Shown here piece after piece: positions 11,333 to 22,939 of a stretch of 64,000 nt of DNA. The notes under the pieces are model-generated. The model worked only from the letters and a program-made list of their open reading frames with translations, searched no databases and was not told where the DNA came from. The translations under genes and the position numbers were made by a program. The stretch covers positions 117,681,680 to 117,745,679 of the forward strand of contig NC_089240.1 of assembly GCF_963924675.1 (NCBI RefSeq). Reading direction: 5' to 3'. How positions within the stretch are numbered: the first letter of the stretch is position 1; each line of letters starts with the position of its first letter. The DNA comes from Phocoena phocoena (Eukaryota; Chordata; Mammalia; Artiodactyla; Phocoenidae).

Positions 11333-12770
11333 TCATTCAGTCAGCAAATATTTATTGAGCATATACTACATGTCAGGCACTGAAGCATTAGCGATAAGCA
11401 ATAAGCAAAAATGGTTCTTACCTTCATGGAACTTACTACATAGGGGAAAGCTTGATACTATGTAAGGAGCAAAAAAATATAATATGCCAATGTAAAGTCA
11501 ACTGTGATAAAGAATATAAAAGAAAGGTTCATAGTGCTATGAGAACCTGGGAACCTGCCATTGTCTGAGGGAAGGATACGGGACAGCTTCCTTGGGGAAG
11601 TGATAATTAAGCCGAGCCCTGAGAGATGAGTAAGAGTTCAGGCAACTGACTAAAATAGAGAAGTTTACCAGACAAGGGAAATGGTATATACAAAGGTCCT
11701 TTGGCAAATGTAAGGTAAAAAGTGAGGAAGACTTTTTGCAGTAACAGAAAAATCCATCCTAAAATCCACAAAAAATCTCAGGAGATCCTGGATAGCCAAA
11801 ACAATCTTGAAAAAGAACAAAGTTGGAGGCCTCATACTTTCTGACTTCAACTTATTACAAAACTATGGTAATCAAAACAGCGCAGTACTGGCATAAATGG
11901 CATAAAGACCTATAGACTTTTACTGAGTCATAAAAAGGAATGAAGTACTAACACATGCTATGACACGGATAAACCCTGAAAACATGCTAAATGAAAATAA
12001 GTCAATCACAAAAGAGCACATATTGCATATAGAGTCGATTTACATGAAAGGCCCAGAATAGGCAAATCCACAGATCTGCAGATTGGTGGTTGCCAGGGGC
12101 TGAGGAGAGCGATTGGGACTAACAGCTAATAGGTACAGGGTTTCTTTTTGGGGTGATGCAAATATCCTGGAATTAGACTGGTGATGGTTGCACAACATAA
12201 TGAATATACTAAAACCACTTACCTGTAAACTTGAAAATGGCAAATTTTTTGTCATGTGAATTATATCTCAATTTTTAAAAGTGAAAGAAAAAAAGTGAGG
12301 AAGAGTACAAGCTAATACTGGTCAGGTCTTTATCCAGAGTGTAGTGGAAAGTCACTGAAGGCTTTCAGATATGAATCTGTAAAAGTTCCCTCCGATGCTG
12401 TGTGGAGGATGGACTGGAGCATGCGGGAGTAGATGAGATTATCTATTGCAATGGTCCGGATAAGTGATAGTGGTAGCTTGGACTTGGATGGTGGCAGGGA
12501 AAGCAGAGAAGTGGATGGATTTGAGAGCTCTTTCAGAAACAGAACCTATTGGATTTGCTGAGATTAGATGTAGGAGATAAAGGGAAAGGGGCTATTAAGG
12601 ATGACTGCTAGGTTTCTAGCTTGAGCTACTGGGTAGAGGATGGTGTCATTTATTCAAAGACAGAAGACTGGAGGAGGAACAAATATGAAAGAGAAGGGAT
12701 GCTGATGACTTGCACTAGAGTGGCAGTCATGATAAAGCAAAGTGGCATCAACAGCTTGTGGTGATGAATT
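11333..12770 (-). mobile_element. L2 LINE (antisense), split by an L1
   Basis: Left part begins cagtcagcaaatatttattgagcatatactacatgtcaggcactg (reverse of the L2 3' end). The right part (12,296 onward: tgtgtggaggatggactgg, gactgctaggtttctagc) continues the same reversed order after the L1 insert is removed. Confidence 0.65.
11732..12288 (+). mobile_element. old L1 3' end inserted in L2
   Basis: Sense L1 phrases: gatagccaaaacaatcttgaaaaagaac, gtactggcataaa, gatggttgcacaac and tgaattatatctcaattttt. The direct repeat aaaaagtgaggaaga occurs at both ends (from 11,717 and 12,289). Confidence 0.8.
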
Positions 12771-14448
12771 GGTTATGTGGGAATAAGACGCAATTCATGT
12801 TCTGGTAAGGCACAATGAAGGTCAAGTCTGAATGTCTATTAAGAGGCATGAAAAAAAAAAGAGGCATGTTGTTTAGTGACAGTGAAACAGTAGTGTTACT
12901 ATAAAGAATGTGCTCCTGGACAAAGGCCTGATCCCCGGCTTTTTACAATGACCACCAGTACTCAAGATAATAAACTACCGCATTGTTCCCATGTAGTAAA
13001 AATTTCTGAAAGTGTGCACTTATTATGTAAGCAGGACAACTAAATGAACAGTCATATGATATTACATGAAACAGGGTCATGAAATATTACCCCAAATGTT
13101 TATTCCATCCCAGTTCCTGTATCGAAATCAGAAGATTGAGGGCCACCACCACTGGAATTATGGATTTCAGAAAAGAGTGTCTACTGGGAGATTCCTAGAG
13201 CAATTACTGTGGAAACGAAAGCCACCTTATGTCTGCTTTCATTGCTCCCTTTCTAAAAGTCTAAATTTCACCATGGCAAACATAAGCCATTGAAGATTAA
13301 GGTTTCTGTCTCTCTGCTACATTTAGAGTTGGAACCTAAGTCCTCTAAATTGACTGGTTCCCCTGCTCTAAGTGCCATAAGCAATAACTCAGCTTGATTG
13401 CTCAGGTAAATGCCTCCTCCTGTAATGAGGTTGGCGATCCCTAGAATCCCATAAACTTCAATTCCTTGGGTTTCCTACAACCTCGTTCACATGCTACCTC
13501 CTCTACAAATCCCTCCTCCTCCACCCACTGCTTCCAGAGATTTGGTGCCCTCGTCTGAATGCCTGCGGCACTTACTGTGTGTGCCTTCAAGAAGAGAGCA
13601 GTGATGACCTACTGCCTTGTGAGGAGGTTGGCCCTGTGTGTGGTCTTCTATCTCTAATAGACTGCAAGCTACTGGAGAGCAAGGCTGTGCCTTACATACC
13701 TCTAAAGCAACCAAGCAGGGCAGGGGTGTTCAAAAGAAGCTTTTGATTCATATGAATGTTTTCAGAAAAGAAGCCAAAGTAAATTGTGCACTATATTATA
13801 GATCCCTTAATCCATATTACTGCAAACGACATTAATTGCGAAGCTTAAAGAACATCCCCAACTGCTTACACAACAGGTGTAACTTACATAATCTGCTCTA
13901 CCCAGCTGTTACTTATTTGTGACAGTTCCCTCCTGGCTTCTGCTCCCCATTGATCTGCAGGATTACTGCATCTTCCAGTATGATTTCCTGATTTATTCTT
14001 TGTCCAAAAACATAAAAGAATTATTAATTTTCCTTTTTGATAACAGTTTTCAAAAAAAGGCTGAAACTTAAGAATAACCAGAGAGATATCTCTGGGGTTT
14101 TCCATGACCATAGAACTCAAAGAACAATCCTGAAGTTAAACAGCATTTATAAATATTTCCATAAAATTCATTCATTAGCCCAAGAATTTTGTTTTCCTTT
14201 TGGCAACTTTTCCTATATAATCATCTTTAACTAAATACTCTTCAGTATGCCCGCTCTTTGGAATTATGTTACCCAAAAGGACTTTTAAAATCAGCTGCCT
14301 ATGAGCTAACACCTAGCCATGTATAGAATGGGATGAATTAATGATGCAAGTGAGTGTTGGGACTATGGGTAATTGGATGGAACAAGGAGGAGTGGGGGCG
14401 GTGATGAAAGTACCAAAGTCAGAAAAAATGAAAATCCACGAACTCTGT
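12771..14448. other. unassigned intronic sequence
   Basis: No convincing gene or repeat. Open frames of up to about 78 codons on both strands lack homology and codon structure. The last 140 bases, next to MIR505, may be conserved with the microRNA flank. Confidence 0.4.
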
Positions 14449-14532
14449 GATGCTCCAGAGAGGAAACCAGCAAGTGTTGACGCTAAACTGGCAGAAACAT
14501 CAATACTTCCTGGCTCCCCCACTGGGTGCATC
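14449..14532 (-). ncRNA. MIR505: MIR505 microRNA precursor
   Basis: The reverse complement forms an 84-nt hairpin that, as far as I can recall it, is identical to the human mir-505 precursor. The 3p arm (miR-505-3p, seed GUCAACA) lies at 14,461-14,482 and the 5p arm (seed GGAGCCA) at 14,497-14,518. The arms are joined by a loop around 14,483-14,496. It is on the same strand as ATP11C and inside its first intron, so it is probably processed from the ATP11C primary transcript, although an independent promoter cannot be excluded. A microRNA so unchanged in a region otherwise full of diverging repeats indicates strong purifying selection. Confidence 0.96.
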
Positions 14533-14804
14533 AATTTACCACCGGCAGGCTGCTCTTCTGCTGCAAGTGACAAATAGTGAATGCATTCAACAATATGAAA
14601 AGGAATGACCCATAATCCAGAAGCATGGTATGTGCAGCAATGAAAAAAAGGTGGTGATTGCTGGGAGTCTCAGACTCAGTTCTGCTGCTTGATTAGCTTA
14701 ATGACCGAGGGCAAGTCACTTCCATTCACTGAAAAATACCAGGATTTCCTAACAACATGTAGGAAAAAGTTAACAGAGCAGGTCTGAGACTGACTGCTAT
14801 TCTT

Positions 14805-15024
14805 TTTTAAAAAATAAATAAATAAATTTATTTATTTATTTATGGCTGTGTTGGGTCTTCATTGCTGTGCACGGGGTTCAGTAGTTGTGGCACACGGGCT
14901 CAGTAGCTGTGGCACTCGGGATTAGTAGCTCCGCAGCATGTGGGATCTTCCCAGACCAGGGCTCGAACCCGCGTCCCCCGCCCTGGCAGGTGGATTCTTA
15001 ATCACTATGCCACCAGGTAAGTCT
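14805..15024 (-). mobile_element. CHR-2 SINE, internally shortened
   Basis: T-rich tail, then tggctgtgttgggtcttcattgc to ccaccaggtaagtct. It lacks part of the long-form body. Target repeat tgactgctattctt on both sides (14,790 and 15,026). Confidence 0.9.
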
Positions 15025-15145
15025 GTGACTGCTATTCTTAAAAAGGTCTGCTTACAAGGTTGGTAGCCTTGACACAGACACAGTTGTTATCTGGGGAATT
15101 GGGTTTGTGCTAAAGGCATAATCGTTATCAAGAAAACTCCTCTGG

Positions 15146-15514
15146 GGGGACCTTCCTGGTGCTCCAGTGGTAAAGAATCTGCCTTCCAATGCAGGGGACA
15201 CAGGTTCGATTGCTGGTCATCAGGGAACTAAGATCCCACATGCCGAGGGGCAACTAAGCCCGCGAGCCACAACTACTGAGCTTGCGCGTCTCAACAAGAG
15301 AGTCCTCATGCCGCAAACTACAGAGCCTATGCCCTCTGGAACCCACGCGCCACAACTAGAGAGAAAAAACCCGCACACCACAACTAGAGAGAAGCCCGCG
15401 CACCACAAGGAAGAGCCCGCGGTGCAACAAAAAGATAACGCATGCCGCAACAAAGCTCCCCTGCCCCACCGCGTATTGCAACTAACACCCGACGCAGGCA
15501 CCCCCCAAAAAAAA
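15146..15514 (+). mobile_element. divergent long tRNA-derived SINE
   Basis: Head ggggaccttcctggtgctccagtgg with …tcatcagggaactaagatccc. The body is rearranged relative to the standard CHR-2 (repeated caactagagagaa, accacaa units), giving 369 bp. It is an older CHR subtype or one with internal duplications. Confidence 0.75.
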
Positions 15515-17149
15515 CCTGCTGATTTTTTCAATACCGACATGAAAAAGAGACTAGGAAAATACAGCCACCGTAATGCTTTAAGACAGCATATAATGGAGGA
15601 GTCTAAAAAAATACACGGCATCTGCTTGAACAGGGTAGTCTTCACCAATCCTCCCATATTCTATTAAATAAATATGGGGCAAAAAACTGATGACAATCTG
15701 TATTTCACAAATACATATTAACCTCCCAAATCTGGATATCCATGGTCCAACATTATCTATAAACCTCAGATAATCAAGAAGTCAGCTGAACCAGCAATCC
15801 CTCCATACACCGCAGTAATTGAGGGGTTGTCTGCCAGTGTGCTGGCACAGGGCACCCTTCGCCCATATCTGCAGTGCTGATTACTCATTCATCATTAAAC
15901 TGCGGTAGTGTTAACATATGCTGCAGTCGTGCTAATGTTTAACAATCACCACTGATCTACCTTTATCCCAGGCCAGGAAGGTAAGTGTTAAGTGAACGGA
16001 AATAAACTTGAAAACAGCACCTACTTCACTTGTGGAAGCCTCGAACCTCACTCCTCCCAACCTGAAAATTCCTCCCAATCTCAAGAATTCCAGATGCAAA
16101 TGATTATTCCATATAAAGCACTAGATGTAGAGGAAACCCCACCACCTTGAAGGGAAAAAAAAAGTGTTTTTATTTTGTGTCCCACGCTTTCACCTCTTTG
16201 GGAGAACTGATCAAACCAGGTTAGACAAGCAGTCAGCCTTAATGATTTTTTTCCATCACTCAACAAACCAGTATTTGAATTCACTCATGGGCTAGTTCTC
16301 TGCACATCGTCCAGACACAGGGATGTTAGTTATGGTTCTCCCAGGGCCCACTGGCCATCCTTTACCTCCCAGAACCCACTGCCCAGCTGCTCATTTGGAC
16401 AGTTCCATCAATAGGAAAATGGCCAGCTTTACCTGCTCAAATCTCACCTCTGCTAAAAGCTCACTAAGAGCACTGGAAGCTACCTGATTTGTACGCACTC
16501 AATATTACCCACTAAAGGTTTGAATTACGAACAATAATCATAAACAGAAGGAGCAAACGGTAAACCCTTATAGAAGGTATTTAGAAGATATTCAGAGTTT
16601 TATGTTGCTTAATCAGTAAAAGCCAGATCAGGAAGAAAAAAGAAAAAAACTTGTGTTCAGGTTATTTAATATTTATTTCAAGTAACAGTGATTCATTTCT
16701 AAATAGGTTTCCCACTTTACACAGGATCGGACTAACATCTATTTGCAAAAAAGCAGTTTGCCATGTATAGGTCATATTGAAGGTGTCAAATGCAACAAAT
16801 TCCTTTTCATCTGAAATCCAGACAACCAGAAAACATCTGAGATTGTTCAGTTTATTTCTGGTAGAAAGGCAAATGACAAGTACACAACAGTAACTAATTC
16901 ACAAAAACTCAAGTTGCGTGGAGCAGTCACCATGTCCTCTGAGCCGTGTATGTAATGACATTAATCTCAGGAAGACAGGGAGTTTGTCTGGTTCCCCAGT
17001 GTCCCAGGGCCCACCACAGTGCCCAGTATATAACAGATGCTCAGTGAATATTTGTGAAATGAAATAATGCTCTCCAAGACCATAAGATGGTGTAATCATC
17101 TAAGAGATTATACTATGGTCAGTATAGTTTTGTCGTTAGATAGACTTAT
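15515..17149. other. unassigned intronic sequence
   Basis: No gene or RNA recognised. The stretch at 15,700-15,990 has a repeat-like feel (several cagtgtgctggcacaggg-type phrases) but no family could be assigned. Confidence 0.35.
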
Positions 17150-17189
17150 TCTAATACTTTAAAAATTGGTAATCAGTATATAGTAGACC

Positions 17190-18095
17190 CCAATGTTTAG
17201 GTTCCGATCATAGTTCCTATGTCGGGGGTGGTCCCTACACCAACAAGCAATTCTCAGACACCAGCTGGGTGTCCCATAATTCACCTCAATTCTGACACTA
17301 TCTACCCAGAGGCAGCATCAGATACCCCAGGTTAAGCACTCAATCCTACAAGACTCCCCCCATAACCATCCCCTCCCCGCCACTTCAGATACCAGTAGCA
17401 AGGCCAGGTGATCACCTGTATTTCTGACCAACTGACTACAAACTGGGGGTTCCAACAACCCCCGCCTGGGGTTTCAGACACCAGCCTCAAGGCCAGGTTG
17501 TTACCTGTACTTCTGACCGACTGGCTATAGATCAGGTTCCCAAAACCTCCTCCTTTGGTTTGATTATTTTGCTAGAGAGGCTCACAAAACTCAGAGAAAC
17601 ATTTTACTTACTAGATTAACGGTTCATTATAAAAGGAACTGCCAAACAGAGAAGATGCATAGGGCAAGGAATGGGAAAAGGGCGCAGAGTTTCCATGCCC
17701 TCTCCAGGCGCGCCACTGTCCACAAAATCTCCACGAGTTCACCAACCTGGAAGCTCTCCAAACCCTGTCTTTTGGGGGTTTTATGGAGGCTTCATTACAT
17801 AGGCATGATTGACTAACCCATTGGCCACTGGTGATTGAACTCATTCGCCAGGCCCTCTCCCTTCCCCAGAAATCAGGGGAGTGGGACTGAAAGTTCCAAC
17901 CCTCTAATCAAAGGGTTGGTTCCTCTGGTAACCAGCCCCCAACTTGAGGTGCTTTTCCAATTCACCTAATTAACATAATAAAAGACACCTTTATTGCTCT
18001 CAGTGTTGGAAATTCAGAGGGTTTTAGGAGCTCTGGGCCGAAACAAAGACCAAATATACATATATTTGTTATTATAAATCACAATATCACACCCA
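17190..18095 (-). mobile_element. old LTR remnant (ERVL-type), probable
   Basis: The right end reads gttggaaattcagagggttttaggagctctg…caaagaccaaatata…ttataaatcacaatatcaca, the reversed start of an old mammalian LTR. An internal approximate repeat (accagtagcaaggccaggtgatcacctgtatttctgaccaactg and accagcctcaaggccaggttgttacctgtacttctgaccgactg; spaced about 90 bp) fits LTR structure. The family is unassigned. Confidence 0.5.
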
Positions 18096-18121
18096 ATTAA
18101 CTAGAACTCATCATTCTTTTC

Positions 18122-18337
18122 TTTTCTTTTTTTTTTTTTTTTTTTGCGGTACGCGGGCCTCTCACTGTTGTGGCCTCTCCCGTTGCGGAGCACAGGCTCC
18201 GGACGCGCAGGCTCAGTGGCCATGGCTCACAGGCCCAGCCGCTCCGCGGCATGTGGGATCTTCCCGGACCGGGGCACGAACCCGTGTCCCCCGCATCGGC
18301 AGGCGGACCCTCAACCTCTGCGCCACCAGGGAAGCCC
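18122..18337 (-). mobile_element. CHR-2 SINE, short form
   Basis: Poly(T), gcggtacgcgggcctctcac … ccaccagggaagccc. Very little divergence. Target repeat gaactcatcattcttt / gaactcctcattcttt. Confidence 0.94.
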
Positions 18338-18522
18338 GAACTCCTCATTCTTTAATCGTTCTTCATAAGGAAGAATTTACTATAAATATCACTGTCTATA
18401 ACTGGAAGCTATTATTTATGTGAAACATATAAAAATTGTTCATTCAAATATTTATCAAACACCTACTATGCACCAGGCACTGTGCCAACTGTCCTTGCCC
18501 CCAGCAGCTTTCACAGTCTAGG

Positions 18523-18645
18523 GCAGTCTTTCTCAACTATAATTCCTCATCTCAAGATGCACGCAGAGGAGATGAGTATTACAAACAATGGATTCCCTAG
18601 GGCATTAGGGGTTGGTTCTCTCCCAGTGGAGAAAGACTAATGTAA
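18523..18645. mobile_element. small MITE-like element, possible
   Basis: Ends agtctttctcaac and gtggagaaagact are near-perfect inverted repeats about 120 bp apart. No family was recognised. Confidence 0.35.
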
Positions 18646-19393
18646 GGCACCACATAAGTTAAAAGGAAATTACAATATAATATGATAATAAAAGGTTGCT
18701 TTTAGTAGGGACAAATTCACCTGTTAAACCCAGCCACGTATGAACTACCTGGTAGGAGCCAAGATGCACACAGGCCATTTGTAATGCTTGTGTAAATGCA
18801 AAAATATTGCAATACATACATTTAGATAAATTTCTAAACACAATAAAATAAACTCATCAATATTTTCCATGCTCAGCAATGTCAGGCCAAGGATTTCAGT
18901 AAGGTGAAACAGAGAAAAAAAGTCTAATTACCCTGATAATGATAATTCAAGGAGAAAACAAAAAACCTTGCTCCTAAAAAAAAAAATTACCTGAATTTTA
19001 TTAATTGCCTTCCTATATTGCTTCACTAGACTGGCCTTGCCTTGGACTTGAGGCAGGAGAGAGATGGGCCCCAGACTGAGCAGCTGGAGTTTGTCCCCTG
19101 TGGACAGATACTCCCAGACAAAGAGAATAGCGAGAACAGAGAGGAGCTGAGCCCTGCCCAGAGAAAAGATAAAGAGACTACATACTCCTCATTCTCCGGA
19201 TTAAGAAGACCTTCCTGACTACACAAAAAGGCTCCTTGGAGGTCAAAAGGGAGGGGGCGCCACCACACACTAGGTGATGTCAACCTACCCATAGGCCTCT
19301 GTGCTGGGATCCATCTTGGCTAAGAGATGCATGCACACACATTGGCGGACCCTGAGATAAACCAAATACGGACTCAGAACCAGGCAAAGTCAT

Positions 19394-19540
19394 GGGACTT
19401 CCCTGGCGGTCAAGTGGTTTAGACTCACGCTTCCACTGCACGAGGCACAGGTTTGATCCCTGGTTGGGGAACTAAGATCCCACACGCCGTGCGGTGTGGC
19501 TAAATAAATAAATAAATAAAATTCATTAAAAAAAAAAAAA
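19394..19540 (+). mobile_element. CHR-1-type SINE inside the LTR remnant
   Basis: gggacttccctggcggtc … ggtttgatccctggttgggg … (aaat)n and poly(A). The direct repeat gaaccaggcaaag / gaatcaggcaaag shows a clean insertion. Confidence 0.85.
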
Positions 19541-19739
19541 GAATCAGGCAAAGGAGGATGACTGGCCAAGGGAAACCTGGAAGAAACACCCCATATAAGT
19601 GATTCAAACTACCACGAGGGCACGACTCTCTCTGAGCCCTTTTTCCTCCTAATAAACACTTGTTTTACTACTTTCCGTCTCTTTTTGGGAATTCATTTCT
19701 ACAAAGCCGATGGGCCAGGTCCTTGTCACTGGCCACTAG

Positions 19740-19812
19740 CCCTGGTGGTCTAGTGGCTAGGATTCAGCGCTCTCACTGCCGTGACCTGACTTCAGTCTCT
19801 GGCAGGGGAACC
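19740..19812 (+). pseudogene. tRNA-Glu(CTC)-like sequence
   Basis: ccctggtggtctagtggctagg…gcgctctcac…tctctggcagggg follows tRNA-Glu closely through the D arm and anticodon arm (CTC). The B box is spoiled (gacttcagtct in place of ggttcgattcc). It is probably a tRNA pseudogene or the head of an old tRNA-Glu SINE. The downstream gggaacctaaatcctgc supports the SINE reading. Confidence 0.55.
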
Positions 19813-20409
19813 TAAATCCTGCTTCAAGCCGCTGTAGGCCGAGGCCACCCGAGATCAGACTCAAAGTAGTAAACTGGCTACCTATTTTGAATATTTTTGG
19901 TCTTATTTTGAATTTTCATTATACCTTATGCAGTCTAATTTCTTTCCAGTCCTGGGCCTCTTTGACAGATATAAAATTTTCTATGTGATATCATTACTAT
20001 ATGCTGCATGATTTATGGAACCAAAGCAGTTTAAGAGCTTCTAGAATCTGAGATATAATTTTTTTCCAGTATTTCAACTCAAAACTTAAGCTTTTGTATG
20101 TCAATGATCTAGAAATTCATATCCGTTTAATATCACTCTCTGACAAGCTAATTAGACCACATCCACTTGGCCAAGCCCCCTGATCTACTTTATCAAGGAA
20201 TGTTTTATTTTGAACCATTAGCATGAAATAATTTACTAAGTTAAATGGGGGGAATTCTCATTGTTTAGACTCTCATTAAACCTTTAAACCCATGTGAAAA
20301 TGCTATTGTAATCACTAGGAATGTTATGAAGGGTAAAAGACAAAATAACATAAAAGTCCCTGACCCTTAAGTCTCAACTAGCCCAGACTTCCAATTAAAC
20401 ATGCTTTTA

Positions 20410-20744
20410 GGGACTTCCCTGATGGCGCAGTGGTCAAGAATCCGCCTGCCAATGCAGGGGACACGGGTTTGAGCCCTGGTCCAGGAAGATCCCACATGCC
20501 GCGGAGCAACTAAGCCCAGCCCGTTCGCCACAACTACTGAGTCTGTGCTCTAGAGCCCACAAGCCACAACTGCTGAAGCCGGTGTGCCTAGAGCCCGTGC
20601 TCCGCAACAAGAGAAGCCACCGCAATGAGAAGCCTGCGCATCACAACGAAGATAGCCCCTGCTCGCCGCAACTAAAGAAAGCCCACGCGCAGCAATGAAA
20701 ACCCAACGCAGCCAAAAAAAAAAAAAAAAACCTTCTAAAAAAAA
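20410..20744 (+). mobile_element. CHR-2 SINE, long form
   Basis: ggacttccctgatggcg … gcagccaaaa with poly(A) and a second A-rich patch. Target repeat acatgctttta on both sides. Confidence 0.93.
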
Positions 20745-22939
20745 CACATGCTTTTAAAGGAAATAAATTGTATAGACAAAACAACTATTATTTATTTATT
20801 GTATTTATGGAGAATGGAGATGTTGACTGGGAACAGGCGTTGCTTTTATTGTACTTGTAGACATCCAACTCTTAAATCTTTTAAGACACCCCCTACACAC
20901 CTAAATCCGAAAATCCTACACCAAATCCACCAATTTCTTTCTACCTCAAAACTGTCAAAAGGAAAGTCCTAATTCATCAGAAAGGAAAGAAGACAACTTT
21001 TAATGGCAAAGACATCAAGGCCATGTCTTTAAAAAATACAATGAATCACTACTTCGTTTAGCTTGAAACTGCAGAACCTGGGGAAATAAATGGCATTTTT
21101 TAGACGATTCAGCAAACACTACTGAGCCATAGAAGTTGATACTACTTCCCATGTCAGGCTTAAAATGTAAAGCCCTGTCTTAACACTTAATATCTAGTTT
21201 TCAGTGACCAAGAACTATAAGCAACACCACTGGAATTTACATCACATTCAAAGTCAATTTCACATACATACAGGTACCCACACACACAAACACACAATTC
21301 TGAAAGGAATTCACAGCCCCATCTCTGAAATATAAAAGCACACAACTTAGACTACATGTACATTGCTGTGCAAGGCCAAGTCCAACCTAAATCTTTAACT
21401 ATATCCTTCTAGTGATGTAAATGGGAGTGCCCCTCAATCTCTACCAGGCTAAAGATGAGGACAGTGTTTGGCTCACTGATTAGGGGAGCTACAATTTAAC
21501 GCGCCCCACCACCAAAAAATTTTTTTCAAGTCATTCTTTAGCAATGAGTATTTGATAGCATGTTTCACATTCAGTCCAAGGGTTTGCAGATTAATTACTT
21601 GGCCTAGGCCTAGGGCTCAGATACAACTCCTGAGAAGCTTTCAATTTACTGCACTGGTACAAATGCTGGAGACTTAACCATAGTCCTGGCTGCGCAGGAA
21701 AATGTGAGCAGCTGGGCATTCCAGCCGAAACAATGAGGTCAAAGCTCTTTTCAGTGTGAGCGTAAGTGATTCTCTGCAGAGATCTTGGACAGGGATGCAA
21801 AGTACTAGCCTCAAACCTGCAGGCTGGCACCTCAACAACTGCTGCAAATTCTGCTGCATGCCCTAGCTTCCTGGGCCAACACTGCTTCATTACTAGACTC
21901 ATACAACGCAGATCACGCTAAGCAAAAGAAAAGCAAAGGGGGCTTTTAGACTGATACTTGGGTTGTTTGGTTTCAAATGATCTCAATTTTGAGCTAATGA
22001 ATTTATTATGAACCAGAGGCCAGTTGTTTTCCAGTATAAGAGAGCCATTGAAAAGATTATCCTTTTCCCAAATATTACAATTAGTCCTCTTTGTCACCTT
22101 TCCCTTTTTGTCACCCCCAAACAACACTCGAGGATCACAAGAATCTATGTGAAATAGAACTATGAAGTACAATGCTCTTTTACCTTCTCACGCTAAATGT
22201 GAGAAACCAATTTTAGTCACTTGCTTTAGCAAAGCATCCAGTACAATCCAATTGCTACGGATTTCAAAATCCTGATATGCACAACCTCTACTGCTCTGTG
22301 CCACAGGTAAACCTGCTCCAATTTCATAAGACACGGCTTCTGGGTGAGGTAAACATTTAGAAAAACATTAACATAGCACTATTGTGATAATAACATTCTA
22401 AAATGGGATGTACAATTATTTCATTTAGCCAGGGTACATTTGGGAAAGTTTCAAGCGCAGAAAAACATGAGAGTAAATTCATCCGACGCATGAAAAATGC
22501 TAGCAACGCTTCGATTAGGAATAATCGCAGGAAAAGAGCCAAACCGACAAGTTCTCAAACAGACATTGGAAGGGGGGTGGTGGGCGCTCACAGCGCTCAA
22601 CCATTTTTCCTAAGGACAGAAAAATGAAAATTTACAGACGAACTCTTTCTTTCACATCATTGGCAGAAATAAAATCCTATTCCCGCCACCTCATCTTGCA
22701 ATTAAGGAAGTTGCTACAAATAGCAGCATAGAAGTAAATGGTCCCGGTTTTACTCCATTCTTAAGGTACCCTCCAGGAGTAAACAGATTACTCAAAAAAG
22801 TCAGTAGCCAGAAATCGCTTGTCCCGGTGCCAAACTCCCTCGGCAATGAAATTCCCTTTTCTGGGGTTGTGGGAGGGGGTCAACGTGGACGAAGGAGTCC
22901 AGCCGCAGCTCCCTTCCTTCTCCCCTGGGTCAATGTCTG
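20745..22939. other. unassigned intronic sequence near exon 1
   Basis: No coding exon or confident repeat. The last kilobase leads into the CpG island. Open frames around 21,590-22,630 look random in codon use. Confidence 0.4.

Larger units (their letters stand above)
19025..19860 (+). mobile_element. endogenous retrovirus LTR remnant, probable
   Basis: The order is a U3-like GA-rich part, gtgctgggatccatcttggctaag, a later polyadenylation signal aataaa (near 19,651), then a GT-rich U5-like stretch ending ccttgtcactggcc. This suits an LTR. No coding retroviral sequence follows. Boundaries are approximate and the family is unknown. Confidence 0.45.

Noticed and set aside
15167..15667. 166-codon plus-strand frame
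   Set aside because: Two thirds lies in a tRNA-derived SINE; the rest has no homology.
19740..19812. functional tRNA-Glu gene
   Set aside because: The B box and TΨC arm are disrupted and the acceptor pairing is poor; pseudogene or SINE head more likely.
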